A stretch of 64,000 nt of DNA from Brevibacterium yomogidense (GCF_016107685.1 NZ_JABASY010000001.1:90187-154186), one strand, 5' to 3'; shown: positions 1 through 8,461, numbered from the stretch's first letter. Program-made: numbers and translations. Notes: generated by a model not told the origin, from the letters alone.

Positions 1-1
1 C

Positions 2-580
2 GTGAAGCGCACGGGCCTCCTCGCCACCGCACTCACGACGGGAGCGGTGGCCGCTGGTCTTCTGCTCAGCCCCACCGCGGGCCTCGCCGCCCCGGCGGCC
101 GGTCCGTCCGGTGGAAGCTCGGCGAACGGCGCCAGCGCGTCGTCCGCTGAGGTGACGGCAAACAGCCTCACGGAGGAGCAGATCGACAACGCACGGACGA
201 TCATCGGCACGGGGAAGGCCGAGGACATCTCCGACGACGGAATCACGATCGCACTCATGACTGCCATGCAGGAGTCGAGCCTGCTCGACCAGGAGGGCGG
301 CGACCGCGACTCCGCGGGCCTCTTCCAGCAGCGCCCCTCCATGGGGTGGGGGTCGCATGACGACGTCGTGGACCCGGTCTTCGCGACACAGTCCTTCTTC
401 GGGACGAACGACTCGATCGACAACCCGGGTCTCCTCCAGGTCGACGGCTGGGAGGACATGAACCGCGGAACGGCCGCGCAGAAGGTCCAGCGCTCGGCCT
501 TCCCTGACGCCTACGACAAGTGGGAGCCGCTCGCCGAGGACCTCCTCGACGAGCACGACGACGTCGACCCGATCGACTGA
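2..580 (+). CDS. Secreted lysozyme-like fold protein, hypothetical
   Basis: A 192-residue exported protein with a signal peptide (about residues 1-29, ending LSPTAGLAA), a Ser/Ala/Gly-rich linker, then a conserved block with QESSL, GDRDSAGLFQQRPS, WGS and VQRSAFPDAYDKWE. This block recurs in actinobacterial secreted proteins and resembles lysozyme or transglycosylase-like folds; the glutamate in QESSL would be the candidate acid. The start is GTG at base 2. Only one base precedes it, so an earlier start outside the window cannot be excluded. A role in peptidoglycan turnover is inference. The acidic tail (LDEHDDVDPID) has no recognised function. Confidence 0.7.
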   Translation: MKRTGLLATALTTGAVAAGLLLSPTAGLAAPAAGPSGGSSANGASASSAEVTANSLTEEQIDNARTIIGTGKAEDISDDGITIALMTAMQESSLLDQEGGDRDSAGLFQQRPSMGWGSHDDVVDPVFATQSFFGTNDSIDNPGLLQVDGWEDMNRGTAAQKVQRSAFPDAYDKWEPLAEDLLDEHDDVDPID

Positions 581-619
581 CCGCCGGATACTCCGCCGAG
601 GCGGTGACGGCTCCCGTGG

Positions 620-970
620 TCAGCCGCGGGGACCGTCGTCGGGCACGGAAGGGTCATCTTCGTCGGGCAGTGACGGGGACGCGGCCTCGGGAGGTGACGC
701 GTTCCCGGAAGGTGACTCGAAGCTGGAAGGGGACGCGGCCTCGGCGGCGGTGTTCTCCTCGTCGCGCAGCGACGCCTTCTCCTCGGCGGTCAGCGAATCC
801 TCGCGAGGGTAGAGCTGCTCCCACACGATGAGGACGCCGATCGCGATCGTTCCGCCCACGGCACCCCGGGAGATCGGCCCCCACGGCCTGGGCCATTCGC
901 CGAAGCCGGTCGTGGCCCCCAGGAAGAGGAGCACGAGGAAGGCGGCGGCGATCGCGACGATGTAACGCAT
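620..970 (-). CDS. Small two-helix membrane protein with Ser/Pro/Glu tail
   Basis: A 116-residue protein with two hydrophobic segments (about residues 3-20 and 35-50), followed by a charged, low-complexity cytoplasmic or external tail rich in Ala, Ser, Pro and Glu. I do not recognise the family. The start codon lies six bases downstream of a CAGTAT hexamer with no Shine-Dalgarno sequence, the leaderless pattern common in this window. It is divergent from the ArsR gene (96-base gap) and convergent with the secreted protein before it. The tail is encoded by imperfect GC-rich repeats. Confidence 0.6.
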   Translation of the reverse strand: MRYIVAIAAAFLVLLFLGATTGFGEWPRPWGPISRGAVGGTIAIGVLIVWEQLYPREDSLTAEEKASLRDEENTAAEAASPSSFESPSGNASPPEAASPSLPDEDDPSVPDDGPRG

Positions 971-976
971 GCCACG

Positions 977-982
977 ATACTG
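977..982 (-). promoter_or_regulatory. Putative -10 of leaderless small membrane protein gene
   Basis: On the minus strand CAGTAT ends six bases before the ATG at 970, with no ribosome binding site in between. This is consistent with transcription starting at or next to the start codon. Confidence 0.4.
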
Positions 983-1053
983 CCAGCACCGCTCCGTGGT
1001 ACCAAACGGGCGGCGTCCCGGTGTTCGCCGTCACCTGTCTCATGAGCGACCGA

Positions 1054-1059
1054 TACGAT
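1054..1059 (+). promoter_or_regulatory. Putative -10 (TACGAT) of leaderless arsR-family gene
   Basis: TACGAT ends seven bases before the ATG at 1067, and no Shine-Dalgarno sequence is present. This places the transcription start at about the start codon. Confidence 0.5.
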
Positions 1060-1066
1060 TCATCTC

Positions 1067-1519
1067 ATGGCAGATCAGACGCACGCAGCCCAGGACCGCA
1101 TCCGGTACTCTCCCGCCGGCGGAACGGCGGGCGGCGGTCTGCGACGCGGCCCGGAGCCGCTCCCCCCTGCGGGACCCGTCGAGATCTGCGAGCCGGAGGT
1201 CGGCGAGGTCCCCACCCCGGCGTACGACGCCCCCGCGATCGAGAAGACCGCCGAGGTCTTCAAGGCGCTCGCTGCGCCCTCGCGCCTGCGCATCCTCCTC
1301 GTGCTCACCCAGGGCGAGGCCAGCGTGTCGGAGATCGTCGACGAGACGGGGCTGTCACAGCCGCTCGTGTCGCAGCACCTCAAGCAGCTGCGCAGCCTCC
1401 ATCTCGTCGAGGTGAACCGGGTGGGCCGCGAAGCGATCTACTCCTTCAAGGACGCCCACGTCTCCCACATCCTCATCGACGCACTCGACCACAGCCTCGA
1501 GCACCCCGACGACGAGTGA
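1067..1519 (+). CDS. ArsR/SmtB-family metal-sensing repressor with alpha5 zinc-type site
   Basis: A 150-residue winged-helix repressor. A proline-rich N-terminal extension of about 55 residues precedes the HTH core (FKALAAPSRLRILLVL; recognition helix around SQPLVSQHLKQL, residues 97-108). The alpha3 CxC motif of arsenic or cadmium sensors is absent. The C-terminal helix carries D129-x-H131, H142 and E145. This spacing matches the SmtB/CzrA alpha5 metal site (D-x-H, then H 11 residues later, then E or H 3 residues later), which senses Zn, Co or Ni. Metal-induced derepression is therefore a reasonable inference. No metal exporter is adjacent, so the target is unknown. Convergent with the downstream dctP-like gene. 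Confidence 0.85.
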   Translation: MADQTHAAQDRIRYSPAGGTAGGGLRRGPEPLPPAGPVEICEPEVGEVPTPAYDAPAIEKTAEVFKALAAPSRLRILLVLTQGEASVSEIVDETGLSQPLVSQHLKQLRSLHLVEVNRVGREAIYSFKDAHVSHILIDALDHSLEHPDDE

Positions 1520-1564
1520 GGGCCGCTGAACTGAGTGACGGCTCTCACCGCCGGCTTTCATCTC

Positions 1565-2833
1565 TCACTGAGGGCGATGTGGAGCGAAGACTTCCTCGAA
1601 GAGCTGTTCGCCCATCGGGGTGAAGTCCATCTCCCCTTCCTCCCACCACTCATCGAGGTCTTCGAAAGACCCGGTGTCTTCCAGCCCCAACTCTTCCGCC
1701 ACGCCGCTCCACTTCAGCGACGACTCCTGGATGCGAGCGTCGATATCGTCACCCAGCAGTCCCTTCTCCTTGACTTCCTCGACCTGTTCGGACTGGGTCT
1801 CGCCGATGATCTCCTCTGTTGCGGGATCGAACGGTTCGACCGTGCCGCCGGCCTCTTTCGCCTGACGCACGCTCTCCGTGTTCCCGTCCGCCACAATGCC
1901 GACGATCCCGCCGAACGTCGCCGACGCCGCATCGAAGATGATCTGCTGATACGCCAAGGGCAGTTCCTTGAAGCTCGAGCCCGCCAGTTCTGCGCCGACC
2001 GCACGTGAAGACATGCTGAAGTCGTCACTGCTATAGCTGATGTGTGGAGCAACTTCGAGAATCCCGCTCTCTGCGGACGGAAGCAGCTGCGCGAAGGTGC
2101 AGTTGACCGTCCCGCGCTGCAGCGCTTCGAACACCTCGACGTACTCCATCGACACCGGGGAGGCGCCGAGCGCTTCGACGACCCCCAGGTGCGAGGTGCT
2201 CGCCACCCGGATCTGGCGACCCGACCAGTCATCGGGTTCCGACCCGCGATCGGTGCACACGGAGTAGTAGCCGCCCGAGGCGACGATGGGAGTGAGCGGC
2301 ACAACGCCCTGCGCTTCGTACTCGTCCAGCAGCCCTTCGGACTGCCAGCCGATATCTGCCGACACCGCGTTGTAGACCGCTTCGCCCACGACCGGTGAGA
2401 TCGGCAGACCGGACAGAGACGTCGCGGCGGCGTCAAAGGTCGGGTACTCGCTCGGATTGTAGATCGGCAGGTTGTACGCCAGATCGAGACGGCCATCAGC
2501 CAGAGCGTCATCGATCTCGCCATATCCGGCGATCGCCTGCCCCCAGATGACATCGAGGGTGATCTTTCCGCCGGAGCGCTCTTCGATGTACTCCTGGTAG
2601 GCGTGGGCGGCCGGAGCCATGATCGAGTTCGGCGAGGACGCCGGCGGCTGATACTTCAGCGTGACCGGCTCCAGGTCTGCGAGCACTTCGTCGACCTCTT
2701 CCTGCGAAGCTCCGTACGCGTACCCGTCTCCGCTTCCGGACTCCGATCCACTGCCGCCGGCGGCGCCGGCGCATCCGCTCAGCACGAGGGCCGCGGTCGA
2801 CATGAGCACCAGTGGCACCCTCAGTCTCTTCAT
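1565..2833 (-). CDS. TRAP transporter solute-binding lipoprotein (DctP family), orphan
   Basis: A 422-residue lipoprotein: signal peptide with lipobox LSGC (cysteine near residue 21), then a Gly/Ser linker and a DctP-type periplasmic-binding fold (YIEERSGGKITLDVIWG, DGRLDLAYNLPIY, FEALQRGTVNC, EEVKEKG). It would deliver an organic-acid-type ligand to a DctQM permease. No permease gene is next to it; the only DctQM pair in the window is more than 21 kb away and already has its own DctP at 25866-26984. A Shine-Dalgarno-like AAAGG precedes the ATG. It may share that permease or use one elsewhere. Ligand unknown. Confidence 0.85.
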   Translation of the reverse strand: MKRLRVPLVLMSTAALVLSGCAGAAGGSGSESGSGDGYAYGASQEEVDEVLADLEPVTLKYQPPASSPNSIMAPAAHAYQEYIEERSGGKITLDVIWGQAIAGYGEIDDALADGRLDLAYNLPIYNPSEYPTFDAAATSLSGLPISPVVGEAVYNAVSADIGWQSEGLLDEYEAQGVVPLTPIVASGGYYSVCTDRGSEPDDWSGRQIRVASTSHLGVVEALGASPVSMEYVEVFEALQRGTVNCTFAQLLPSAESGILEVAPHISYSSDDFSMSSRAVGAELAGSSFKELPLAYQQIIFDAASATFGGIVGIVADGNTESVRQAKEAGGTVEPFDPATEEIIGETQSEQVEEVKEKGLLGDDIDARIQESSLKWSGVAEELGLEDTGSFEDLDEWWEEGEMDFTPMGEQLFEEVFAPHRPQ

Positions 2834-3065
2834 AGTCAGACACCTTTGTCCTTGCTATCCGAATCACCGCCGCCGGACACCACTGTCCGTCGACAGGCTG
2901 GTCGCGGGCTCAAACTTGAACCCAGACTCAACTTAGCGAATGATCACTGAAGAGCCAACCTTCCGTTGGAGCCTTATCCATTCCGAGACCGGCGTAGCTC
3001 TCGACGACCAATTGCCCATGCCCGAGCGCGGGGTCCGCCAACAAAGCAGTTTTCCAAGACGGCCG

Positions 3066-4145
3066 TCAGAGGAACCTCCGCATCACTTCGCGAATTTCCG
3101 CCGCGTACTTGTAAATGTCTTCAACCCGTCCGAGGTCGTAAACCGCCTCTACCCGGTCTTCATCCAGAAGCCCGAGTCGTAGCCTGCTCAGGTTGTTAAA
3201 CCTCAGCCGGCAGATCGTCTGCCGATTGTTGTCGTCAAGCAAGACGGGGCAGTACGACTTAGCATCGCGATACCCGATCCGAGCAGGATCAACGTCTTGT
3301 GCAGCGATGGCCTGCACGATGCGGAACGCCTGCACCTCTTCGTCAGTAGTCTCGATACCGTCCTCTACGATTTCGACCTGCTGTTCTGCAACCGACACTG
3401 CCTCGTCTTCACTCTGACCTTCTACCTCGTCCCCGAGCGCAGCTTTCAGCCGATTGTTCACTTGGTCTGAGATGAACTGCTGGAATCCCTTACTGACCAA
3501 CGGCGTCAGATCCTCACGCACACGCTGTGTAATCCGGCCCTGGTAGACGCGATTCAGCACCAAGGTCGCAAAGTCCTGAGACAGGTCCTTGAACTCGCTC
3601 GCGAAAACTCTCTTTGCGGCAGAGACATACTTCAACTCTTCGGCCGCATTCAGCACCGAGTCCAGATCAAAGTGGCGCTTACTGAGCTTCTCGATCTCCG
3701 GAATCAGCGCTGCATCAATGTCTCCGAGGCGAAGCTCAAGGAACGGACGCTCATCCATCCGGTTGGGCTCGTCAAGGTCGGTGTAGAACCGGTACTCGTC
3801 GCCATTCGTCAGGATCGCGATCCGCGCCGACGTGACGTTGAAATACCTGTACAGCTGCGAAGCGTTTTCCAGACTGAGGGGTTCTCCCACCTTTTTCGCC
3901 TCGATGAGCATCGCAACTACCCCATCATTGACGATGGCGAAGTCGATCTTTTCGCCCTTCTTGATCCCTACATCCGCGACGAACTCCGGGATCACTTCCT
4001 CGACGTCGAACACATCGAAGCCCAAAACATCCCGGATGAAAGGCATGATGAGGGTGGTTTTCGTTGCCTCTTCCGTTGCGATGCTCGAGCGAGTGTTCTT
4101 GAGCTTTCGAGCAATGAGATCCAGCTGATCCTTCACAACCATCAT
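3066..4145 (-). CDS. Type I restriction endonuclease-like (HSDR_N-type) nuclease, orphan
   Basis: A 359-residue protein starting at the ATG-ATG at 4145, chosen because AGAGGAG lies five bases upstream; an in-frame GTG at 4169 would add 8 residues. The N-terminal half resembles the HsdR N-terminal domain: MPFIRDVLGFDVFD, EVIPEF, then KIDFAIV and LIEAKK, giving a PD-(D/E)xK triad near D68, E82 and K84. The rest (LSKRHFDLDSVLNAAEELK, ATLVLNRVYQGRIT) is the tail usually seen in stand-alone members. No helicase, methylase or specificity subunit is nearby. Base composition is visibly AT-richer than both neighbours, which suggests transfer. A defence role is inference; the sequence supports only a nuclease fold. 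Confidence 0.75.
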   Translation of the reverse strand: MMVVKDQLDLIARKLKNTRSSIATEEATKTTLIMPFIRDVLGFDVFDVEEVIPEFVADVGIKKGEKIDFAIVNDGVVAMLIEAKKVGEPLSLENASQLYRYFNVTSARIAILTNGDEYRFYTDLDEPNRMDERPFLELRLGDIDAALIPEIEKLSKRHFDLDSVLNAAEELKYVSAAKRVFASEFKDLSQDFATLVLNRVYQGRITQRVREDLTPLVSKGFQQFISDQVNNRLKAALGDEVEGQSEDEAVSVAEQQVEIVEDGIETTDEEVQAFRIVQAIAAQDVDPARIGYRDAKSYCPVLLDDNNRQTICRLRFNNLSRLRLGLLDEDRVEAVYDLGRVEDIYKYAAEIREVMRRFL

Positions 4146-4387
4146 CGGCGCTCCTCTTGATAGTGACACTGCTCACCAGTGGCTATAAGCATTAAAGCGC
4201 ACAAAAACCCTTTTAGGAAACACGCGGGAGCCCGAGTGCCCCTATGGTTCTCCGCCACCTAATTCTCACTGCAGAAGACTGCCAAAACAGTCCTAGCTGG
4301 GCCGGGTCTTCAGTCGACACACAAAGCCATTCAAGCCGGAGCGCCGAATCATCGTCGTGGAAGATAGTTCAATCACCCCCCACGCCC

Positions 4388-5548
4388 TCACCCGTCGACT
4401 GCGTCGAGCGCCCTGTACGCCTCGCGGAGGTACTGGTCGCTGCGGACCGAGCCGACGACTCCCGGGCCCATCTTGTTCATCATGTACGCGATCGTGACCC
4501 TGCGGTCGCGGTCCATGACGATGACGGATCCGCCCCAGCCGCCCCAGTAGCCGATGCGGCCTTCGGGCACCGACGGCATCGTCGTGGGGTCAGCCAGGCC
4601 GAAGCCCATGCCGCGCCGCAGGGGGATGTTGAGCACCAGGTCGACACCGCTGGACTGCTCCTCGAACGCCAGGTCGATAGTCTTCTCCGACAGCAGACGG
4701 ACGCCGTCCACCTCACCGCCCAGCGAGATCGCGGACAGCATGCGTGCCACCGACCGCGCGTTGCCGTGCCCGTTGAGCGCGCCCATGTCGGCCCGTCGCC
4801 AGTCCGCCGTGTTGGCAGCGTTCGCGTCGGCCATCGGCCCGGTGAACGTCCGGATCATGGGGTGGTCGGAGCTCAGCCCGGTGGATCCCGCTTCGAGTGG
4901 CGGTGGAGGGATGACGTCGGAGATCCGTCCCCAGTCCTCTTCGCGGGCACCTATCTGGAAGTCGGCGCCCAGCGGACCCGCGATCTCGTCGTCGACGAAC
5001 TGCTTGAGCGTTCTGCCCGTGACCCTGCGGATCACCTCACCGATGAGGTGCCCCTGGTTCTGTGCGTGGTAGCCAGCCTCGGTACCGGGCTCCCACCAGG
5101 GCGCCTGCGCGGCCAGCGCCGAGGTCGACTTGTCCCAGTCGTACATGTCCTCGACCGTGACGGGCTTGTCCCAGCCGGACACCCCCGACGTGTGCGCGAG
5201 CAGGTGCCGCACGTCGATGTCGGCCTTGCCGTTCGCCCCGAACTCCGGCCAGTACGTCGCTACGGGCGCGTACGGGTCGATCTCTCCCGCGTCCATGAGC
5301 ATGAGCGCGGCGAGGTAGGTGACGGTCTTCGTCGTCGACCACACGTTCACGATCGTGTCGTCGGTCCAGGGCTGCGTGCGTTCGACGTCCCGGTATCCGC
5401 CCCAGATGTCGACGACGTTCTCCCCGTCGATGTTGACCACCAGCGACGCCCCGAGGTCCTCCCCGGATTCGAGGTTGTCGTCGAATGCCGCCCGCAGTCC
5501 TTGGAACTGCTCGGTGCTGGTGCCCTGCGAGAGAGTTGGCTGCATCAT
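4388..5548 (-). CDS. Serine hydrolase, class C beta-lactamase/EstB-like esterase family
   Basis: A 386-residue enzyme of the beta-lactamase-related serine hydrolase family. The nucleophile motif is S71-T-T-K74. The block around Y160 (EAGYHAQNQGHLIGEV) matches the esterase-type tyrosine motif more than the YxN of true AmpC. LLAHTSG and the C-terminal GYWGGWGGS also fit the family. No signal peptide is visible, so it is probably a cytoplasmic esterase or peptidase-like hydrolase and not a resistance enzyme. The start at 5548 is set by GAAGAGGAG upstream of the double ATG. The reading frame stays open further upstream, but that stretch encodes no recognisable domain. It follows the aminotransferase gene on the same strand after 176 bases. 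Confidence 0.85.
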   Translation of the reverse strand: MMQPTLSQGTSTEQFQGLRAAFDDNLESGEDLGASLVVNIDGENVVDIWGGYRDVERTQPWTDDTIVNVWSTTKTVTYLAALMLMDAGEIDPYAPVATYWPEFGANGKADIDVRHLLAHTSGVSGWDKPVTVEDMYDWDKSTSALAAQAPWWEPGTEAGYHAQNQGHLIGEVIRRVTGRTLKQFVDDEIAGPLGADFQIGAREEDWGRISDVIPPPPLEAGSTGLSSDHPMIRTFTGPMADANAANTADWRRADMGALNGHGNARSVARMLSAISLGGEVDGVRLLSEKTIDLAFEEQSSGVDLVLNIPLRRGMGFGLADPTTMPSVPEGRIGYWGGWGGSVIVMDRDRRVTIAYMMNKMGPGVVGSVRSDQYLREAYRALDAVDG

Positions 5549-5582
5549 CGCTCCTCTTCCCGTGACGCTCCGTTGCCTCACG

Positions 5583-5594
5583 TACTCCGGAGTA
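5583..5594. promoter_or_regulatory. 12-bp perfect palindrome TACTCCGGAGTA
   Basis: This perfect palindrome lies 35 bases upstream of the serine hydrolase ATG. It overlaps a minus-strand -10-like TATACT (5591-5596). A second palindrome, CGAACGTTCG, lies at 5610-5619. The position suits a repressor operator; the regulator is unknown. Confidence 0.4.
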
Positions 5595-5724
5595 TATGCA
5601 GGGCCCGCCCGAACGTTCGATCGACAGCTTCGGTCGGGGGCCGGGCACGAGACGCCGCCCGGTCTCGGGCACAGTGCCGCCGAGGCCCCGGTCGCCTTCC
5701 TGCCGACGCTCCTCGGGCTGCGGC

Positions 5725-6939
5725 TCAGTCGGCCAGGGAGGCTTGGAAGCGGCGGATCCGGACCAGCGCCTCGGCGATGTTGTCCGGTCCTGCAGCCAGC
5801 GACAGGCGGACGGCGTTGTGGCCGTTGATCGGGTCGAAGTCGATGCCGGGGGCCAGGGCGACACCCTCGATGTCCAGCAGTGCCGAGCACCATTCCGACG
5901 CGTCCGCGAACGGCCCCAGCACGTCGTCGATGCGGAAGTACATGTAGAACGCGCCGTCGGCCGGAGCCATGTCCTTCCAGCCCAGGTCGTCCACCGCGTC
6001 CAGCACGTGCTGCCGCGCCGTCTCGAACCCTTCGACTGCGGCGTCGCACTCCGCGTACGCCTCTTCCGTGAACGCCTCGACGCACGCGTGCTGCGCCGGC
6101 ACCGGCGGACACAGCGACAGATTGCCGGCGATCGCATCGCAGGGGTAGACGAGGTCCTCGGGCAGGATCGCCCAGCCCAAGCGCCACCCGGTCATCCCCC
6201 AGTATTTGGAGAACGACGAGATGACGACCGCAGAATCCCCGCACTCCAGCGCCGAGGTGCCCCGCGAATCCGTGAACGTCACCCCGTGGTAGATCTCGTC
6301 GGAGATGAGCCGCACCCCGTTCGTCTCGCACCACGCATACAGGGCGGCGAGCTCCGGCTTGTCGATCATCGTGCCCGTCGGGTTCGCCGGTGACGCGAGC
6401 ATGAGGCCCTTGAGCGGACTCTGGCTGTGGGCGGCCTCGAGCATCTCCACGGTGGGCTGGTAGCGGACGTCCGGACCGCACGGCAGCTCCACCACGTCGA
6501 CGTCCTGTGCGCGCAGGATGTTCGAGTAGGCGGGATAGCCGGGCGTGGCGAGCGCGACCCGGTCGCCCGCGTCGAAGCTTGCGAGGAAGACCATGTCGAA
6601 CGCGCCGGACGACCCGTTCGTCACCGCGATGCGCTCGATCGGGACGTCTACGCCGTACCAGCGCTTGTAGTGCTCCGCGATGCGCTCCCGCAGCGGCACG
6701 ATCCCGAAGATCTCCGAGTAGCCCAGGTCGGTGCCGTCGAGCACGACCTCCGCGGCTCGACGACGCACACCGGCGGGTGCTCCCTGCGACGGCTCTCCCA
6801 CGCACAGCGAGATGACGTCGCGCCCCTTCGCACGCATCTCGAAGACGCGGTTGAGGATGGCCATGACCGCGAACGGTCTCACCCGCGTCGAGCGGAGGGA
6901 GGTCGTCGTGGTCACGCGTGAAGTCTGCATCTGGTCCAT
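5725..6939 (-). CDS. PLP-dependent aminotransferase, class I/II fold type I
   Basis: A 404-residue aspartate-aminotransferase-superfamily enzyme. Family marks include SNPTG-like ASPANPTG, SDEIYHG (PLP-contacting Asp), and SSFSKYWGMTGWRLGW, which carries the Schiff-base lysine, followed by a C-terminal arginine block (NAVRLSLAAG). Length is normal. Actinobacterial members act on aromatic or branched amino acids, but specificity cannot be read here. The ATG follows a minus-strand TAGAGT hexamer by six bases without a Shine-Dalgarno sequence, suggesting leaderless expression. The downstream serine hydrolase is on the same strand but has its own ribosome binding site and probably its own promoter. 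Confidence 0.88.
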   Translation of the reverse strand: MDQMQTSRVTTTTSLRSTRVRPFAVMAILNRVFEMRAKGRDVISLCVGEPSQGAPAGVRRRAAEVVLDGTDLGYSEIFGIVPLRERIAEHYKRWYGVDVPIERIAVTNGSSGAFDMVFLASFDAGDRVALATPGYPAYSNILRAQDVDVVELPCGPDVRYQPTVEMLEAAHSQSPLKGLMLASPANPTGTMIDKPELAALYAWCETNGVRLISDEIYHGVTFTDSRGTSALECGDSAVVISSFSKYWGMTGWRLGWAILPEDLVYPCDAIAGNLSLCPPVPAQHACVEAFTEEAYAECDAAVEGFETARQHVLDAVDDLGWKDMAPADGAFYMYFRIDDVLGPFADASEWCSALLDIEGVALAPGIDFDPINGHNAVRLSLAAGPDNIAEALVRIRRFQASLAD

Positions 6940-6945
6940 GGCCCC

Positions 6946-6951
6946 ACTCTA
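6946..6951 (-). promoter_or_regulatory. Putative -10 (TAGAGT) of leaderless aminotransferase gene
   Basis: TAGAGT on the minus strand ends six bases before the ATG at 6939. There is no Shine-Dalgarno sequence between them. Confidence 0.5.
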
Positions 6952-6964
6952 GGTCGCCAGACCC

Positions 6965-8461
6965 TCATTCCTCGTCCGGCAGCTCCCACGTGTGGACCGG
7001 CTTCCCGGTCTGCTGGTTCTCCGTGTAGAGACGGACCAGCTTGTGGAGTGCCTCGTTGCGCTCGTCCGACCCCACGGGGGCACGGCCCGCGAACGCGTCG
7101 AGGGCCTTCCGCTGCCACCACGCGCCGTTGCGGCCGGTGCGGGCGCGGGCCTCGTAGATGCCGATGTACTCGTCGATGACGTCGTCGTCGACCTCGAGCT
7201 CCTCGAGTCCCTCGCGGGCGTGCGGCGCGAGTGTCTCCAGCACGAGCTCCGTCACGTCGAGCGTCCCGTGCCGCGGCCACGTCATGCGGGCGCCGATCCC
7301 GTCGCGTGCCCCGCTCTCGAAGTTCTCCGCGGCCTCGGCGAAGGTCATCCGCGACCACACGGGACGGTTCTCACGCACGAGGAAGGCGATGAGGCCGTAG
7401 TAGAACGCCGCGTCCGCGATCATGTCGACGGTCGTGGGGCCTGCGGGCAGGATCCGGTTCTCGATCCGGATGTGCGCGTTGCGCTTGCCCGGCGCGTAGA
7501 TCGGACGGTTCCACCGCCACACCGTGCCGTTGTGCAGGTTCAGCTCATGGAGATAGGGGGTCCCGTTGTCCGTGAGGATCGGCCGGCCGGACGCCTCCCG
7601 CGTCTCCGGGAGCAGCGGCGGGAAGAACTGGACGTTCTCCTCGAAGAGATCGAACACGCTGGTGATCCACCGTTCGCCGAACCACACGCGCGGACGCACG
7701 CCCTGATGGACGAGCTCCGGGGTGCGCGTGTCGATCGACTGTGCGAAGACCGGCAGCCGCGATTCGTGCCACAGCCGGTGGCCGACGAACAGCGGGGAGT
7801 TCGCCGCCATCGCGATCTGCACACCAGCGATCGCCTGCGACGCGTTCCAGGCGTCGGCGAACCGGTTGGGGGCGACCTGGAGGTGCAGCTGCATCGACGT
7901 GCAGGTGGATTCCGGCGCGATGTCCGTGAAGTCGTGTGCGTAGTGGTCTTCGCGGGACAGGTCGATGCCGACGTACTCGCCCCGGGCCTCGACGACGGCG
8001 GTCGACAGCGCACGGTACCGGTTCTCCGGGGTGATCCACCGCTCGTCCTCGAGCAGCTCCGTCGTCACCGTGGGCAGCGTGCCGATCGCGACCGGGTCGA
8101 CCCCGTGCTCACGCGCTGCCGTCCGCAGCTTCGCGATCCGTTCGTCGAGCCCCTTCTCCAACTGCTTGAGGCCCGCGTCCCGCACACGAGAGATCGGCAT
8201 GTTCACCTCGACGTTGTACGCCCCGATCTCCGACTGGAAGTCGCCGTCGTCGAGCGTCTCCATGACGTCCAGGTTCTTGAGCGCCGGCGCGCCGTGCTCG
8301 TCGACGAGGTTGAACTCGAGTTCGAGCCCGATCGTCCCCTTCGACTCGAAACTCGCGTTCTGCAAGTACGTGTCGAAGGTCTCCAGGTTCTCCTGGAGCT
8401 TGCGGCGATACAGGGTGCGTTCGCGCGGTGTGTATCGGACGGAACCGACTGCTTCTCCCAT
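6965..8461 (-). CDS. Glutamate-cysteine ligase family 2 (GCS2/YbdK-like) ATP-grasp-like ligase
   Basis: A 498-residue GCS2-family carboxylate-amine ligase. GTIGLELEFNLV near the N-terminus holds the metal or ATP-binding glutamates. CTSMQLHLQV, HNGTVWRWNRPIY and IRIENRILPAGPT are family blocks. Members form gamma-glutamyl bonds (glutathione-like or ergothioneine-pathway chemistry, or uncharacterised peptides); the product cannot be assigned here because no egt or gshB gene is adjacent. I prefer the ATG at 8461, which follows a CAGTCT hexamer by six bases. An in-frame ATG at 8509 would add 16 residues (MPKRETRPVSVC...) that look non-conserved. Divergent from the M20 peptidase gene. Confidence 0.82.
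   Translation of the reverse strand: MGEAVGSVRYTPRERTLYRRKLQENLETFDTYLQNASFESKGTIGLELEFNLVDEHGAPALKNLDVMETLDDGDFQSEIGAYNVEVNMPISRVRDAGLKQLEKGLDERIAKLRTAAREHGVDPVAIGTLPTVTTELLEDERWITPENRYRALSTAVVEARGEYVGIDLSREDHYAHDFTDIAPESTCTSMQLHLQVAPNRFADAWNASQAIAGVQIAMAANSPLFVGHRLWHESRLPVFAQSIDTRTPELVHQGVRPRVWFGERWITSVFDLFEENVQFFPPLLPETREASGRPILTDNGTPYLHELNLHNGTVWRWNRPIYAPGKRNAHIRIENRILPAGPTTVDMIADAAFYYGLIAFLVRENRPVWSRMTFAEAAENFESGARDGIGARMTWPRHGTLDVTELVLETLAPHAREGLEELEVDDDVIDEYIGIYEARARTGRNGAWWQRKALDAFAGRAPVGSDERNEALHKLVRLYTENQQTGKPVHTWELPDEE

Noticed and set aside
2906-2923. Imperfect palindrome GGGCTCAAACTTGAACCC upstream of the orphan dctP
   Set aside because: Only partly symmetric and not placed against a recognisable promoter; too weak to list.
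4388-5548. Antibiotic-resistance AmpC beta-lactamase
   Set aside because: No signal peptide and an esterase-type tyrosine motif; better described as an intracellular serine hydrolase.
4244-5947. Plus-strand open frame of more than 500 codons
   Set aside because: Antisense shadow of the serine hydrolase and aminotransferase genes; composition is that of a high-GC shadow frame.
5549-6805. N-terminal 400-residue extension of the serine hydrolase frame
   Set aside because: It is an open frame antisense-free but out of phase with the aminotransferase on the same strand; it is Arg/Gly-rich with no domain, and a good ribosome binding site marks the start at 5548.
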